26,553 nt of DNA. Origin: CAMCXT01 sp046302715 (GTDB lineage: Bacteria; Bacteroidota; Bacteroidia; M30B66). Positions 1-7,464 of the stretch are shown one piece after another. The notes under the pieces are model-generated. The model ran no database searches. It saw only the letters and a list, made by a program, of their open reading frames with translations, and had not been told where the DNA came from. A program made the translations under genes and the position numbers. The stretch's first letter is position 1, and the number at the start of each line of letters is the position of its first letter. The stretch is from the NCBI GenBank assembly GCA_046302715.1, contig JBKCHQ010000067.1, positions 1 through 26,553 on the forward strand. The letters run 5' to 3'.

Positions 1-1082
1 AAGTGCGCTTCATGTTTGAGCAAATGCTGGATGTTTAACGATAAGCGCCATGAATCGCCGTCGGGCTTTTCGTTAAAATAGTCGAAGGGGTGCACATAGA
101 ACGAATCGGTACCGCCAATAACCGACGACATTGCTTCGGCCGTTAAACGAAGTAAGTTGTTCTGGGCCCCTAACTGAGTTTTATTTCTAAGGGCGGTTTC
201 GCCGGCAATTTCTAGCGGATAGTCCTCACTGTTATATCCATAAGCTTCGAGCAGCATATGCCATAGCAAACGTGCCGATCTAAACTTTGCAGTGTTTAAT
301 AAATAATTCGAACTTGAAGCCAATCGTAGTCGGGCATTTTGGAGCAGAATTTCGGGCGATACCCGCTGACTCAACAGTTCAAAATATTCTTTAAATGCAA
401 GAAGTGACAATGCCAGCTCCTGACTAGATAAAGCACCAGACTCATGATACAATGTTGCATTAACAACCAAATTGCGGTATTTAGGCAGCACTTGCTGGCT
501 TTTTATGAGCATTTCTGCCAAAATATTAAAGCTATCAGGTTTACCTAAAGCAAAGTGGCCTTGAGCAGCGTATGTGCCAAGAATATCAAATTCTACAGAT
601 CCCTTAAGGCATTCGTAATCAAGATTGCGACGCGAAAATTCGTCACACAACATAAAAAGTATTGCAGGCGCAGCTTCGCCTGAAATAAAATTAAGGGAAG
701 CAATGTCGGGCATAATCCCGTGTAAAGCGAGGGTAAGTTCGGCTTGGTTGCTTATTCCGATTCCTTCGAAGGTTATGGCTTCGGCGCCCAGATTAAGTGC
801 TTTCAGCGCTTTTTTGTTGCTTTTCAGTAGGTCGGCGGTATCTGTCCTACACTCTTTTACCCAATCATAGGCGGTATAAAATTGCAGATCTTTCGGATGT
901 CTTAAGGCTGAGATATTAAGGTTGGGTATGTGATCATCCTGTGAATTGTATGCAGAAATTAGGATATCTTCAAACGGTTTGCGAATATCCCAAGCCTGTT
1001 TTGAGCTTTCAAGTTCTTTTTGCAAACGAGTAAACCACTCAGAATAGGGCGATTCAGGAAAATCGGAGAAAAGTGCATCCAT
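1..1082 (-). CDS. mutA: Methylmalonyl-CoA mutase small (beta) subunit, 3'-truncated by the window edge
   Basis: The minus-strand frame from ATG at 1082 is open to base 1, giving 360 codons without a stop, so the C-terminal part lies outside the window. I translated the opening by hand: it begins MDALFSDFPESPYSEWF, continues with LNISALRHPKDLQFYTAYDW and reaches LGAEAITFEGIGISNQAELT, which matches the TIM-barrel half of the methylmalonyl-CoA mutase small subunit. In this family the small subunit pairs with the catalytic B12-binding large subunit to interconvert succinyl-CoA and methylmalonyl-CoA. The large subunit (mutB) would be expected just off the left edge, but I cannot see it. The gene begins 33 nt after the stop of the FtsB/DivIC-like gene, so the two may share a transcript. 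Family assignment is by recognition of the translated sequence. Confidence 0.85.
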   Translation of the reverse strand, partial: MDALFSDFPESPYSEWFTRLQKELESSKQAWDIRKPFEDILISAYNSQDDHIPNLNISALRHPKDLQFYTAYDWVKECRTDTADLLKSNKKALKALNLGAEAITFEGIGISNQAELTLALHGIMPDIASLNFISGEAAPAILFMLCDEFSRRNLDYECLKGSVEFDILGTYAAQGHFALGKPDSFNILAEMLIKSQQVLPKYRNLVVNATLYHESGALSSQELALSLLAFKEYFELLSQRVSPEILLQNARLRLASSSNYLLNTAKFRSARLLWHMLLEAYGYNSEDYPLEIAGETALRNKTQLGAQNNLLRLTAEAMSSVIGGTDSFYVHPFDYFNEKPDGDSWRLSLNIQHLLKHEAH

Positions 1083-1115
1083 GCATGCAATTTAGCAATT
1101 GCCGTGTTTCAAGCA

Positions 1116-1445
1116 TTAAGGCTTTTGCACTAAAGAATCGGAAAATATCCAGAGCTCCTCGTTTTCTTTTTTCATAAGATAACGTTCGCGTGCAAATTTT
1201 TCAAGCGAATGCAAATCGGTAAAGAGCTCATCCAGCTGAGCTTTAGTTTTTTTTATCTCTACCTGATAATAGCGTTTCTCCTTTTTAAGCTTCATCAGCT
1301 CTTTATTTTGCTGGTATTGACTGATAAGGCTATTTTGATCTAAAAACATAACCCAAACCAGAAATACGCTAACTGCAACAATGTACCTGTTTCGTAAAAC
1401 AGGATATTTTGCGGCAATACGGTTTATAAATTCCGGCTTCTTCAC
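1116..1445 (-). CDS. FtsB/DivIC-like septum formation initiator protein
   Basis: This encodes a 109-aa protein with a short basic N-terminus, a single transmembrane segment (around IVAVSVFLVWVMFLD, residues 22-36) and a coiled coil rich in K/E/Q followed by a conserved C-terminal stretch LEKFARERYLMKKENEELW. That layout is the FtsB/DivIC family, bitopic inner-membrane proteins that join the divisome through their periplasmic coiled coil. I chose GTG at 1445 rather than ATG at 1487: the extra 14 residues do not look like the family, and a perfect TATATTTG box ends 4 nt upstream of the GTG, so the ATG would lie upstream of the transcription start. The gene sits directly in front of mutA. Which paralogue (FtsB or DivIC) it corresponds to cannot be told from the sequence alone. 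Confidence 0.8.
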   Translation of the reverse strand: MKKPEFINRIAAKYPVLRNRYIVAVSVFLVWVMFLDQNSLISQYQQNKELMKLKKEKRYYQVEIKKTKAQLDELFTDLHSLEKFARERYLMKKENEELWIFSDSLVQKP

Positions 1446-1449
1446 ACAC

Positions 1450-1457
1450 CAAATATA
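1450..1457 (-). promoter_or_regulatory. -7 box TATATTTG, 4 nt before the GTG of the FtsB/DivIC-like gene
   Basis: The minus strand reads TATATTTG, then GTGT, then the GTG start codon. It is an exact match to the Bacteroidota -7 consensus TAnnTTTG. Transcription would begin at or within a base or two of the start codon, predicting a leaderless mRNA. I see no convincing -33 TTTG partner. Confidence 0.5.
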
Positions 1458-1565
1458 GGTCTGACACAATTGAAGCCTCACAGTCAAATTAAAAACTTAT
1501 GAGCAATAAACTGTTGAGTATTATGCTGTAATACTAGTTAATCAAAACGACTTAAACTTCTCCCA

Positions 1566-2033
1566 TCAGCGCACCGTTAAGGTGCCGGTTAATTTGGGAT
1601 AACTGCCCGGAAAAGTACTAATATATTGGTATGAACCGGTTCCTGGGGCGGTAAATATCACTTCTGCACTTTTACCGGGTTCAGCAAGTGAAGTTGCTGC
1701 AATTACATTTTTTCCTGATGGCTTGTCGCTATTTTTTGCGTCTTCAGATAATGCGTCATTTACAACATCCTGTGCTGTTCCTAAATTTACCAAAACCCAG
1801 TTTTGATATAAATCTTTGGTGCGAAGCTCATTTTTAAGAATCAATTTTACTTTGCTACCTTTTTCAACACTAATACTCCTTGGAGCAAACATCATATCGG
1901 CGATAGAATTCCCTTTAATCTTGATCTCTATAACCGTTTCTCCGCTGGCATTCTTAGTACCACTGGTATCGCCTCCACCGCATGATACGCCTAAAAGCGC
2001 AATAAAAATTAATGATAATCGTGTAATAAACAT
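1566..2033 (-). CDS. Azurin/plastocyanin-fold lipoprotein lacking all type-1 copper ligands
   Basis: The 155-aa product starts with a lipoprotein signal (MFITRLSLIFIALLGVSC, lipidated Cys at residue 18) and a short GGGDTSGTK linker. A cupredoxin domain of the azurin type follows: YQNWVLVN (about 76-83) corresponds to azurin GHNWVL, and the end STFPGSYPKLTGTLTVR (139-155) corresponds to azurin CTFPGHxxLMKGTLTL. Family knowledge places type-1 copper on His, Cys, His and Met at these positions; here they read Gln77, Ser139, Ser144 and Leu148. The fold seems kept but the metal site is gone, so electron transfer is unlikely; a structural or binding role is possible. I chose ATG at 2033 because it starts the signal peptide directly; a longer frame opens at 2093. 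It is divergent from dnaX. Confidence 0.75.
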   Translation of the reverse strand: MFITRLSLIFIALLGVSCGGGDTSGTKNASGETVIEIKIKGNSIADMMFAPRSISVEKGSKVKLILKNELRTKDLYQNWVLVNLGTAQDVVNDALSEDAKNSDKPSGKNVIAATSLAEPGKSAEVIFTAPGTGSYQYISTFPGSYPKLTGTLTVR

Positions 2034-2148
2034 AGTTACAAAATAGCGTTGCAAGATGCTCATAAATTCAATTCGAACTTTAAAGTTTATCATATTTTTT
2101 TAACGATAAAAAGATGTGAACATTTCTTTTACGCACCTTTGGTAATAG

Positions 2149-2156
2149 TATATTTG
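2149..2156 (+). promoter_or_regulatory. -7 box TATATTTG, 5 nt before the dnaX ATG
   Basis: An exact TAnnTTTG match ends 5 nt before the dnaX start codon. The transcription start would fall at about the ATG, again implying a leaderless or nearly leaderless message. The -33 region is T-rich (TTTC/TTTT around 2123-2130) without a perfect TTTG. Confidence 0.5.
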
Positions 2157-2161
2157 TAGAT

Positions 2162-3844
2162 ATGGATTCTTTTCAAGTTTCGGCCCGTAAATATCGTCCC
2201 GACACCTTTAGGTCAGTGGTGGGGCAACAAACTATTACTGCTACATTAAAGAATTCGATTCGAAACAAGCAGCTGGCGCAGGCTTTTTTGTTTTGCGGTC
2301 CGCGTGGCGTGGGCAAAACCACCTGTGCGCGAATTTTAGCTAAAACCATTAACTGCTTAAATCTTTCTGAAGATATTGAACCCTGCAACCAGTGCGAAAG
2401 TTGCAGCGGTTTTAACCGAAGCGCATCGTTTAACATACACGAGCTGGATGCAGCCTCAAATAATTCGGTTGATGATATTCGCTCACTGATTGAGCAGGTT
2501 CGATTTGCCCCTCAAATTGGTTCTTACGGTGTATATATCATCGATGAGGTGCACATGTTAAGTACTGCGGCATTCAATGCTTTTCTTAAGACTTTGGAAG
2601 AGCCGCCCCGACATGCTATTTTTATTTTAGCCACCACCGAAAGGCATAAAATACTTCCCACAATTTTATCGCGCTGTCAGGTGTTTACCTTCAATCGGAT
2701 TTTGGTGGACGATATTGCCGGTCATCTGGAGTTTGTGGCAAAAAGTGAAGGGATTGAATTTGAAGCCGATGCCTTACATGTGATTGCTCAAAAAGCTGAC
2801 GGGGGGTTACGTGATGCACTTTCAATGTTCGATCAAATGGTGAGTTATGCAGGAGGTACCTCCCTCACCTACTCCTTGGCTATCGAAAATCTAAACGTAC
2901 TCGATTATGATTATTACTTTAAACTTACCGACTCGTTTAAGCAGGGCAATTACCCTCAATCCTTGATATTACTGCATGAAATATTATCCAAAGGTTTTGA
3001 TTTAGCCAATGTGATGAATGGCTTGGCCGATCATTTCAGAAATCTATTAGTATGTACCGATGAATTAACCCTTAGTTTGCTCGAGGTGGGAACTGGAGTA
3101 CGCAGCAGATATCACAACCAAAGTATAGAATGCGGTGCGGTTGCTTTGATAAAAGCAATTGATCACATTTTGCAGGCAGAACTTAACCTTAAGTCGGCAC
3201 GAAATCAAAGGCTGAATGCCGAATTGGCTTTTCTTAAGCTGAGCGACATTTTTAATCCAAAAGCTCCAGTATTACAGGTTGTGCCAAGTCAACAAGTGCA
3301 AGCTAATGCTTCACAAGCCACGGCTACACCAGTACAGCCAAAACCACCAGTTCCCTTGCGCGGAATTCAGGAGTTACGACCGACGGTTTCTATTAAAAAC
3401 CATTTGAATGCCCCTGCGCCTGAAGTTAATAAAAACGAAAGTGCTGCAGACCACTCGATTACCATTGACGTAGTCGATACCGAATTTGATGAGCCCACTA
3501 TGCTTGAAGCATGGAATGCCTATGTTGAATTACTGAGAACCGAGGGAAAACAAGCATTATGCGGAAACCTCACCATTAGTAAACCCGTTCTGCAGGGAAG
3601 CACCACTATCGCTTATCAGGTGCAGAATGAAAGTCAGCTGCGCGAAATGGAAAATGCACGTTACGATTTATTACTTTTCCTAAAGAAAAAACTAAGCAAC
3701 CAGTCCATCACCTTACAGTTTGTAAAATCAGAATCGCCCATTAAAACGAGGCCTTACACAGCTTCAGAAAAGCTAAAGGCTTGGGAGGAGCGTAATCCTA
3801 ATATTACCTATCTGCGTCAAAAACTTGGATTGCTGCCGGATTAA
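2162..3844 (+). CDS. dnaX: DNA polymerase III subunit gamma/tau
   Basis: The 560-aa protein opens with VSARKYRPDTFRSVVGQ, typical of the clamp-loader ATPase DnaX. It carries Walker A GPRGVGKTT at 46-54, a zinc module of four cysteines (C65, C75, C78, C81), Walker B as IIDEVH at about 126-131, the sensor stretch ATTE at 157-160 and the SRC motif at 170-172. Residues after about 365 form a variable Ala/Pro/Gln-rich linker and a tau-like tail. DnaX is the ATP-driven motor that opens the sliding clamp and bridges polymerase and helicase at the fork. I saw no canonical A-AAA-AAG slippery heptamer, so a frameshifted short gamma form is not suggested. It ends 2 nt before the convergent cytochrome c'-like gene. 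Confidence 0.97.
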   Translation: MDSFQVSARKYRPDTFRSVVGQQTITATLKNSIRNKQLAQAFLFCGPRGVGKTTCARILAKTINCLNLSEDIEPCNQCESCSGFNRSASFNIHELDAASNNSVDDIRSLIEQVRFAPQIGSYGVYIIDEVHMLSTAAFNAFLKTLEEPPRHAIFILATTERHKILPTILSRCQVFTFNRILVDDIAGHLEFVAKSEGIEFEADALHVIAQKADGGLRDALSMFDQMVSYAGGTSLTYSLAIENLNVLDYDYYFKLTDSFKQGNYPQSLILLHEILSKGFDLANVMNGLADHFRNLLVCTDELTLSLLEVGTGVRSRYHNQSIECGAVALIKAIDHILQAELNLKSARNQRLNAELAFLKLSDIFNPKAPVLQVVPSQQVQANASQATATPVQPKPPVPLRGIQELRPTVSIKNHLNAPAPEVNKNESAADHSITIDVVDTEFDEPTMLEAWNAYVELLRTEGKQALCGNLTISKPVLQGSTTIAYQVQNESQLREMENARYDLLLFLKKKLSNQSITLQFVKSESPIKTRPYTASEKLKAWEERNPNITYLRQKLGLLPD

Positions 3845-3846
3845 GC

Positions 3847-4254
3847 TTAAGGTAATTTTAGTTTTTTAAGCATGGTAAGCGGGCCGGGGCAATACGTTTC
3901 GTGGCATCTTATGCACCGTGTAACCAATTCGTTGTATTCGTTTTTACGCTGATCGGCGTCCGACTCTTTTAATCGCGAACATTGTTTTAAAAATGCTTCG
4001 GCATAGCCTGAAAACTGTTCGCCTTTTTTGGAGGATGTACTGGCTTCAGCGCTATACAACTGAGAATAGCTCTTGTAAAATTCGGGGATTTTTTTGCCCA
4101 TTTCCACCTTGCGACGCACCTTGCGAATATCTTCCGTCATATTGCGCATAAGTATCGAAAGTTCGCTCTCGCTTCGCATGGAAACAAAGCCGTGTAATAC
4201 GATGCTGGCCATCAATGCGGCACATGCATATCGTAAAAAACTATTAGTCGGCAT
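3847..4254 (-). CDS. Cytochrome c'-like periplasmic protein with one CxxCH heme site
   Basis: The 135-aa product has a signal peptide (about residues 1-26), then a mostly helical domain of about 105 residues. A single heme c attachment motif CIRCH lies at 114-118 near the C-terminus, and SILMRNMTEDI occurs in the first mature helix (33-43). A four-helix layout with CxxCH in the last helix is the cytochrome c'/c-556 type, where a Met in the first helix can be the sixth heme ligand; Met36 or Met39 could serve. The start codon overlaps the end of the DUF4920 gene by 11 nt, so the two are probably translated together. Redox partner and substrate cannot be deduced. Confidence 0.75.
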   Translation of the reverse strand: MPTNSFLRYACAALMASIVLHGFVSMRSESELSILMRNMTEDIRKVRRKVEMGKKIPEFYKSYSQLYSAEASTSSKKGEQFSGYAEAFLKQCSRLKESDADQRKNEYNELVTRCIRCHETYCPGPLTMLKKLKLP

Positions 4255-4696
4255 AGATCAACACACCGTTGGCTTCGAAAGAAAGGCGAGTTTCGGGAGC
4301 GGTAATCGCCTCAATCTCCTCCTTTGATTTACCGGCATCTTCAGCATAATGACGAAGCGTTTCAACAGACAACACCTCACGAAATGCTCTTCCCTCCACT
4401 ACTGTTTTGCGTCCAGAAGCATCTTTTGGAACAAAAAAAGCATAATCTTTAAACCGTACCATCATGGATTGATTGTTGCCTAAATCAATATTCATCCAGC
4501 AGCCTTTTTTCTGACATACCGATTGAATGGGCGCAACAATCTTAACATCCAACGAATCTTTACCTTCTATTTTTTGCAAGAATTCAGCCCCTTCGATGGC
4601 TCCTTTGGCTTTTATTTTATCGCCAAAAGAATCGCTCTTTTGTGCAATGAGCAAAGAGCATGAAAAAATTAATACAGCAGAAAAAATTGCTTTCAT
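4244..4696 (-). CDS. DUF4920 family exported protein
   Basis: A signal peptide (MKAIFSAVLIFSCSLLIAQ) is followed by a domain of about 130 residues containing CQKKGCWM (Cys61 and Cys66 counting from the ATG at 4696), RFKDYAFFVP and a helical tail. I recognise this as DUF4920, a Bacteroidota family of unknown function. The CxxxxCW motif could bind metal or form a disulphide, but that is inference. An alternative ATG lies two codons upstream at 4702. The gene overlaps the cytochrome c'-like gene by 11 nt. It has its own TAATTTTG box in the 21-nt gap after mnmD, so the pair may be transcribed apart from the upstream run. Confidence 0.8.
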   Translation of the reverse strand: MKAIFSAVLIFSCSLLIAQKSDSFGDKIKAKGAIEGAEFLQKIEGKDSLDVKIVAPIQSVCQKKGCWMNIDLGNNQSMMVRFKDYAFFVPKDASGRKTVVEGRAFREVLSVETLRHYAEDAGKSKEEIEAITAPETRLSFEANGVLIYAD

Positions 4697-4712
4697 CGTC
4701 ATGTTTTTTTTA

Positions 4713-4720
4713 CAAAATTA
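4713..4720 (-). promoter_or_regulatory. -7 box TAATTTTG before the DUF4920/cytochrome c' gene pair
   Basis: The minus strand reads TAATTTTG, an exact TAnnTTTG match, 16 nt before ATG 4696 and 10 nt before ATG 4702. It lies in the short gap after the mnmD stop and suggests an internal promoter for the last two genes of the run. Confidence 0.4.
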
Positions 4721-4723
4721 ACA

Positions 4724-5386
4724 TTATTGCTTTATTCCGCGCAACATATGCCTTTTATGGGGAGGCCCGGCTAGTTTTTCCATTTTTAACCCAAAAGTTT
4801 CAAGATTTCTGCGTACCGCACCTTTTGACGAATAAGTTACCCAAACAGCACCCTGGCTCATCGCTTCTACGCAGGCACTGAGCACTTGGGACTCCCACAT
4901 TTCAGGCTGGGCATCGGGTCCAAAAGCATCAAAATAAACAAGATCGAAGCGATCCTTATTTTGAGCATCGGGCCAAGGGGCCATACGTTTTTCAAACGTA
5001 AAAAAAGGCCCTAACGGCACTTGAGTGTACCAGTTTGCTTTGTGGAAAGGTTCAATCCAAGGATTGAGTGATTCGTTAAAATGGAGGTATGCGTACAACT
5101 CTTCATCCAAAGGCTGTGTCTCATATCCAATATATACTGCTTTTATATTGTGGCGATTACACCACTCCATCGTGAGTAATGCATTGAGGCCTGTTCCAAT
5201 TCCAATTTCGAGAATCTGTATAGCATTGTGATTTTGAAACCTATTTAAACCGTTCTCAATAAAAACATGTAAACTTTCCTGCAGCGCACCGTGCGTACTG
5301 TGATAAAATGAATTATAGCGCTGCGAAAACAACGTGCTGCTGCCGTCGGCAGTTTGTCTGAGTGCAATATTTGCCGAATGAGGCAA
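4724..5386 (-). CDS. mnmD: MnmD-type tRNA (mnm5s2U34) methyltransferase
   Basis: The 220-aa protein carries the SAM-binding motif LEIGIGTGLNAL at 59-70, the family signature YFDAFGPDAQPEMW at 151-164, TYSSKGAVRRNLETFGL at 184-200 and the C-terminal PPHKRHMLRG at 208-217. This is the stand-alone methyltransferase domain corresponding to the N-terminal half of bifunctional MnmC. It completes the 5-methylaminomethyl group on the wobble uridine of some tRNAs; no FAD oxidase domain is present. The start is a TTG at 5386, 4 nt after the stop of the PorE-like gene; no in-frame ATG fits, and the homologous region begins close to this point. Such tight spacing suggests co-transcription with the PorE-like gene, though the functions look unrelated. 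Confidence 0.88.
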   Translation of the reverse strand: MPHSANIALRQTADGSSTLFSQRYNSFYHSTHGALQESLHVFIENGLNRFQNHNAIQILEIGIGTGLNALLTMEWCNRHNIKAVYIGYETQPLDEELYAYLHFNESLNPWIEPFHKANWYTQVPLGPFFTFEKRMAPWPDAQNKDRFDLVYFDAFGPDAQPEMWESQVLSACVEAMSQGAVWVTYSSKGAVRRNLETFGLKMEKLAGPPHKRHMLRGIKQ

Positions 5387-5390
5387 AACT

Positions 5391-7460
5391 TTACTTCGAT
5401 AGAATTTTGAATTCGGTACGGCGGTTCAACTGCCTGCCCTGATCGGTGTCGTTAGGCGCGATGGGTTGCGTAAACCCGTAACCCTTAAATTCCAGACGTT
5501 CTTTTTTGATTCCTTTTTTGTTTACCAAATAATCCACCACCGACTCAGCCCTGCTCAAAGATAGCTTTTCGTTATAAGCCGCAGAGCCCACATTATCGGT
5601 ATGTGATGAAATCTCGATGCGCATTGCCGGATTGGTTTCAAGTAATTTAGTAAGGCGGTCTAACTCAGAAATAGACTGATCACGTAAGGAACTTTTGTTA
5701 AAGTCGTAGAAAATATTTCGAAGCACAATTTTCTGCCCCACCTCTAGCTTGCTCAATTCAATATCCTTATCAATTTCCTGATAGGTTTTAGAGGCAGGAA
5801 GGTCAATATTTTCTGAATAAAACAGATAATCTTCCAAAGTAACCGCGATACCATAATTACGGCCAGAGGGCAACGAAATAAGATATTTTCCGGATTTAGA
5901 GTTCGACTGAAAAGTGGCCACCACTTCATTTTTCTCGTTATCCGTAATTACAATCATGGCTTCGAGAGGCGTTTTGCTCAATGCATCAACCACAATACCT
6001 TTCAAAATGGTGACGTTCGAACTCAGTTTTGACTTTGTATCCTTGGTTTCAATAGTTAAGGCATCTCTGAAAGTAACCGAGCTTGATAGCAGCAGCTGAT
6101 CTTCAGTGGCCAAGATAGGGTCTTTCTCCGGCCCGAGGAGCGTAATGCGATAAATATCGGTTTCGCCAATAGCATCCATTTTTGCAGATGCATAATAACC
6201 GTGTTTACCCGAAGCCGACACCACAAAAAAGGCATCTTTGTCGGCAGAATTGATAGGATATCCTAAGTTTTCGGGCTCCGACCAGCGGCCGTTTTCGTAA
6301 ACCGACTTAAAGATATCAAAGCTCCCCATGGTTTTGTGCCCTTTAGAACTAAAGTAGAGTGATTTACCATCGGGGTGCATGAACACCGCATCTTCGTCAT
6401 AAGGAGTATTGATAGCAGGACCTAAATTTTCTGCAGCTTGCCATTTGCCGTCAGCGCCGAGGCGTGTTACGTATATATCAAAGCCACCTAAACTTCCATC
6501 GGGTTTGTTCGACACAAAATAAATGGCCTTTTCATCGTATGAGAAGCAAGCATGAATCTCGGAAAACTCTGTATTAATAGACCTTCCACCAGCCGATTCG
6601 GGCTTCGACCAACGGTCACCTTCGAGACGGGAAATCAAAATATCACCTTTATTATTTCCATCGTCGGAATAAATAAATAGTTTTTGACCGTCGTTTGATA
6701 GCGCCACCGTAGCATCATGTTCCTTACCGTTGATGGGCGAAGGAAGTGCAATTGGGGGCGTCCAAATATTATTTTGTTTGGTGGTGGTGTAAATGTCTTC
6801 GAAATACATACCGTCATCGGCAATTAATTTACCTGTGGTATTATCGCGACGCGAGGTAAAAAACATGATGGCTTCGTCGGCAGATATTACCGCAGCATAT
6901 TCTCGATACTTGGAGTTAACCACAGGCCCCATATTTTCGATGATTACACGAGCAGGATTGGCAATGAGTTTTTTACCCTCGTTGCACTCGGTAATGCGTT
7001 TGTCGGGGTTAATATCCTCCAACTTATCCGGCACGGCACGATAGAGGTTGTAATACTTAATGGCATTGTCGAAGTCGTGATTAAGATGATAGGCTTCGGC
7101 CAAATACAGCGTAATGTGGGGATCAACATTAGGATCGAGGCTATATGCCTTAGTAAGAAAATCGAGCGACTTGTATTTGTTGGGAGAGTTGAGGTAGCAA
7201 CGCCCTAACTTAAAATTAAGTTGTGCGTTATTGGGATTAAAGGTATTGGCCTTCAAATAATAGTCAATGGCGATGTACATCGTGTAATCTCCATTATAGA
7301 AATAAGAATCTCCGGTTTCAATATTGTTAACGGCATCTTTATATCCTTTTTTATCGTTAGGGAAATTACTGCGTTCAAACGCAACATTTTGGGCTTCAAT
7401 GGCATCCATTGCTCCAAATAAAACGAATGCAAAAAACAGTTGGGTAAGGCGTGTTTTCAT
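5391..7460 (-). CDS. porE: PorE-like T9SS envelope protein: TPR, beta-propeller, CRD and OmpA domains
   Basis: The 689-aa product has a signal peptide (MKTRLTQLFFAFVLFGAMDAIEAQ). TPR-like helices follow to about residue 150, then a WD40/PD40-type propeller (about 170-440) with repeats such as FFTSRRD, YFVSNKPDGSLGGFDIY and YFSSKGHKTMGSFDIF. A carboxypeptidase-regulatory-like module (about 480-555) precedes an OmpA C-terminal domain (574-689) with SHTDNVGSAAYNEKLSLSRA and the peptidoglycan-binding end GRQLNRRTEF. This order equals that of PorE, a peptidoglycan-linked component of the type IX secretion system. Unlike the PorE lipoprotein I see no lipobox, so assignment to PorE is by architecture; other OmpA/PD40 proteins share part of it. 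The start is ATG 7460, 4 nt after the TPR gene stop; a 21-residue longer frame opens inside that gene. Confidence 0.75.
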   Translation of the reverse strand: MKTRLTQLFFAFVLFGAMDAIEAQNVAFERSNFPNDKKGYKDAVNNIETGDSYFYNGDYTMYIAIDYYLKANTFNPNNAQLNFKLGRCYLNSPNKYKSLDFLTKAYSLDPNVDPHITLYLAEAYHLNHDFDNAIKYYNLYRAVPDKLEDINPDKRITECNEGKKLIANPARVIIENMGPVVNSKYREYAAVISADEAIMFFTSRRDNTTGKLIADDGMYFEDIYTTTKQNNIWTPPIALPSPINGKEHDATVALSNDGQKLFIYSDDGNNKGDILISRLEGDRWSKPESAGGRSINTEFSEIHACFSYDEKAIYFVSNKPDGSLGGFDIYVTRLGADGKWQAAENLGPAINTPYDEDAVFMHPDGKSLYFSSKGHKTMGSFDIFKSVYENGRWSEPENLGYPINSADKDAFFVVSASGKHGYYASAKMDAIGETDIYRITLLGPEKDPILATEDQLLLSSSVTFRDALTIETKDTKSKLSSNVTILKGIVVDALSKTPLEAMIVITDNEKNEVVATFQSNSKSGKYLISLPSGRNYGIAVTLEDYLFYSENIDLPASKTYQEIDKDIELSKLEVGQKIVLRNIFYDFNKSSLRDQSISELDRLTKLLETNPAMRIEISSHTDNVGSAAYNEKLSLSRAESVVDYLVNKKGIKKERLEFKGYGFTQPIAPNDTDQGRQLNRRTEFKILSK

Positions 7461-7464
7461 AGAA

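Noticed and set aside
625..870. 81-codon plus-strand frame at the left edge
   Set aside because: It is antisense to the methylmalonyl-CoA mutase gene, which is open over the whole 1-1082 stretch and matches its family.
3662..3700. A-rich run in dnaX that might be a programmed frameshift site
   Set aside because: In frame it reads AAG AAA AAA CTA, not a canonical X-XXY-YYZ heptamer, and at about codon 509 it is too close to the C-terminus to make a gamma form.
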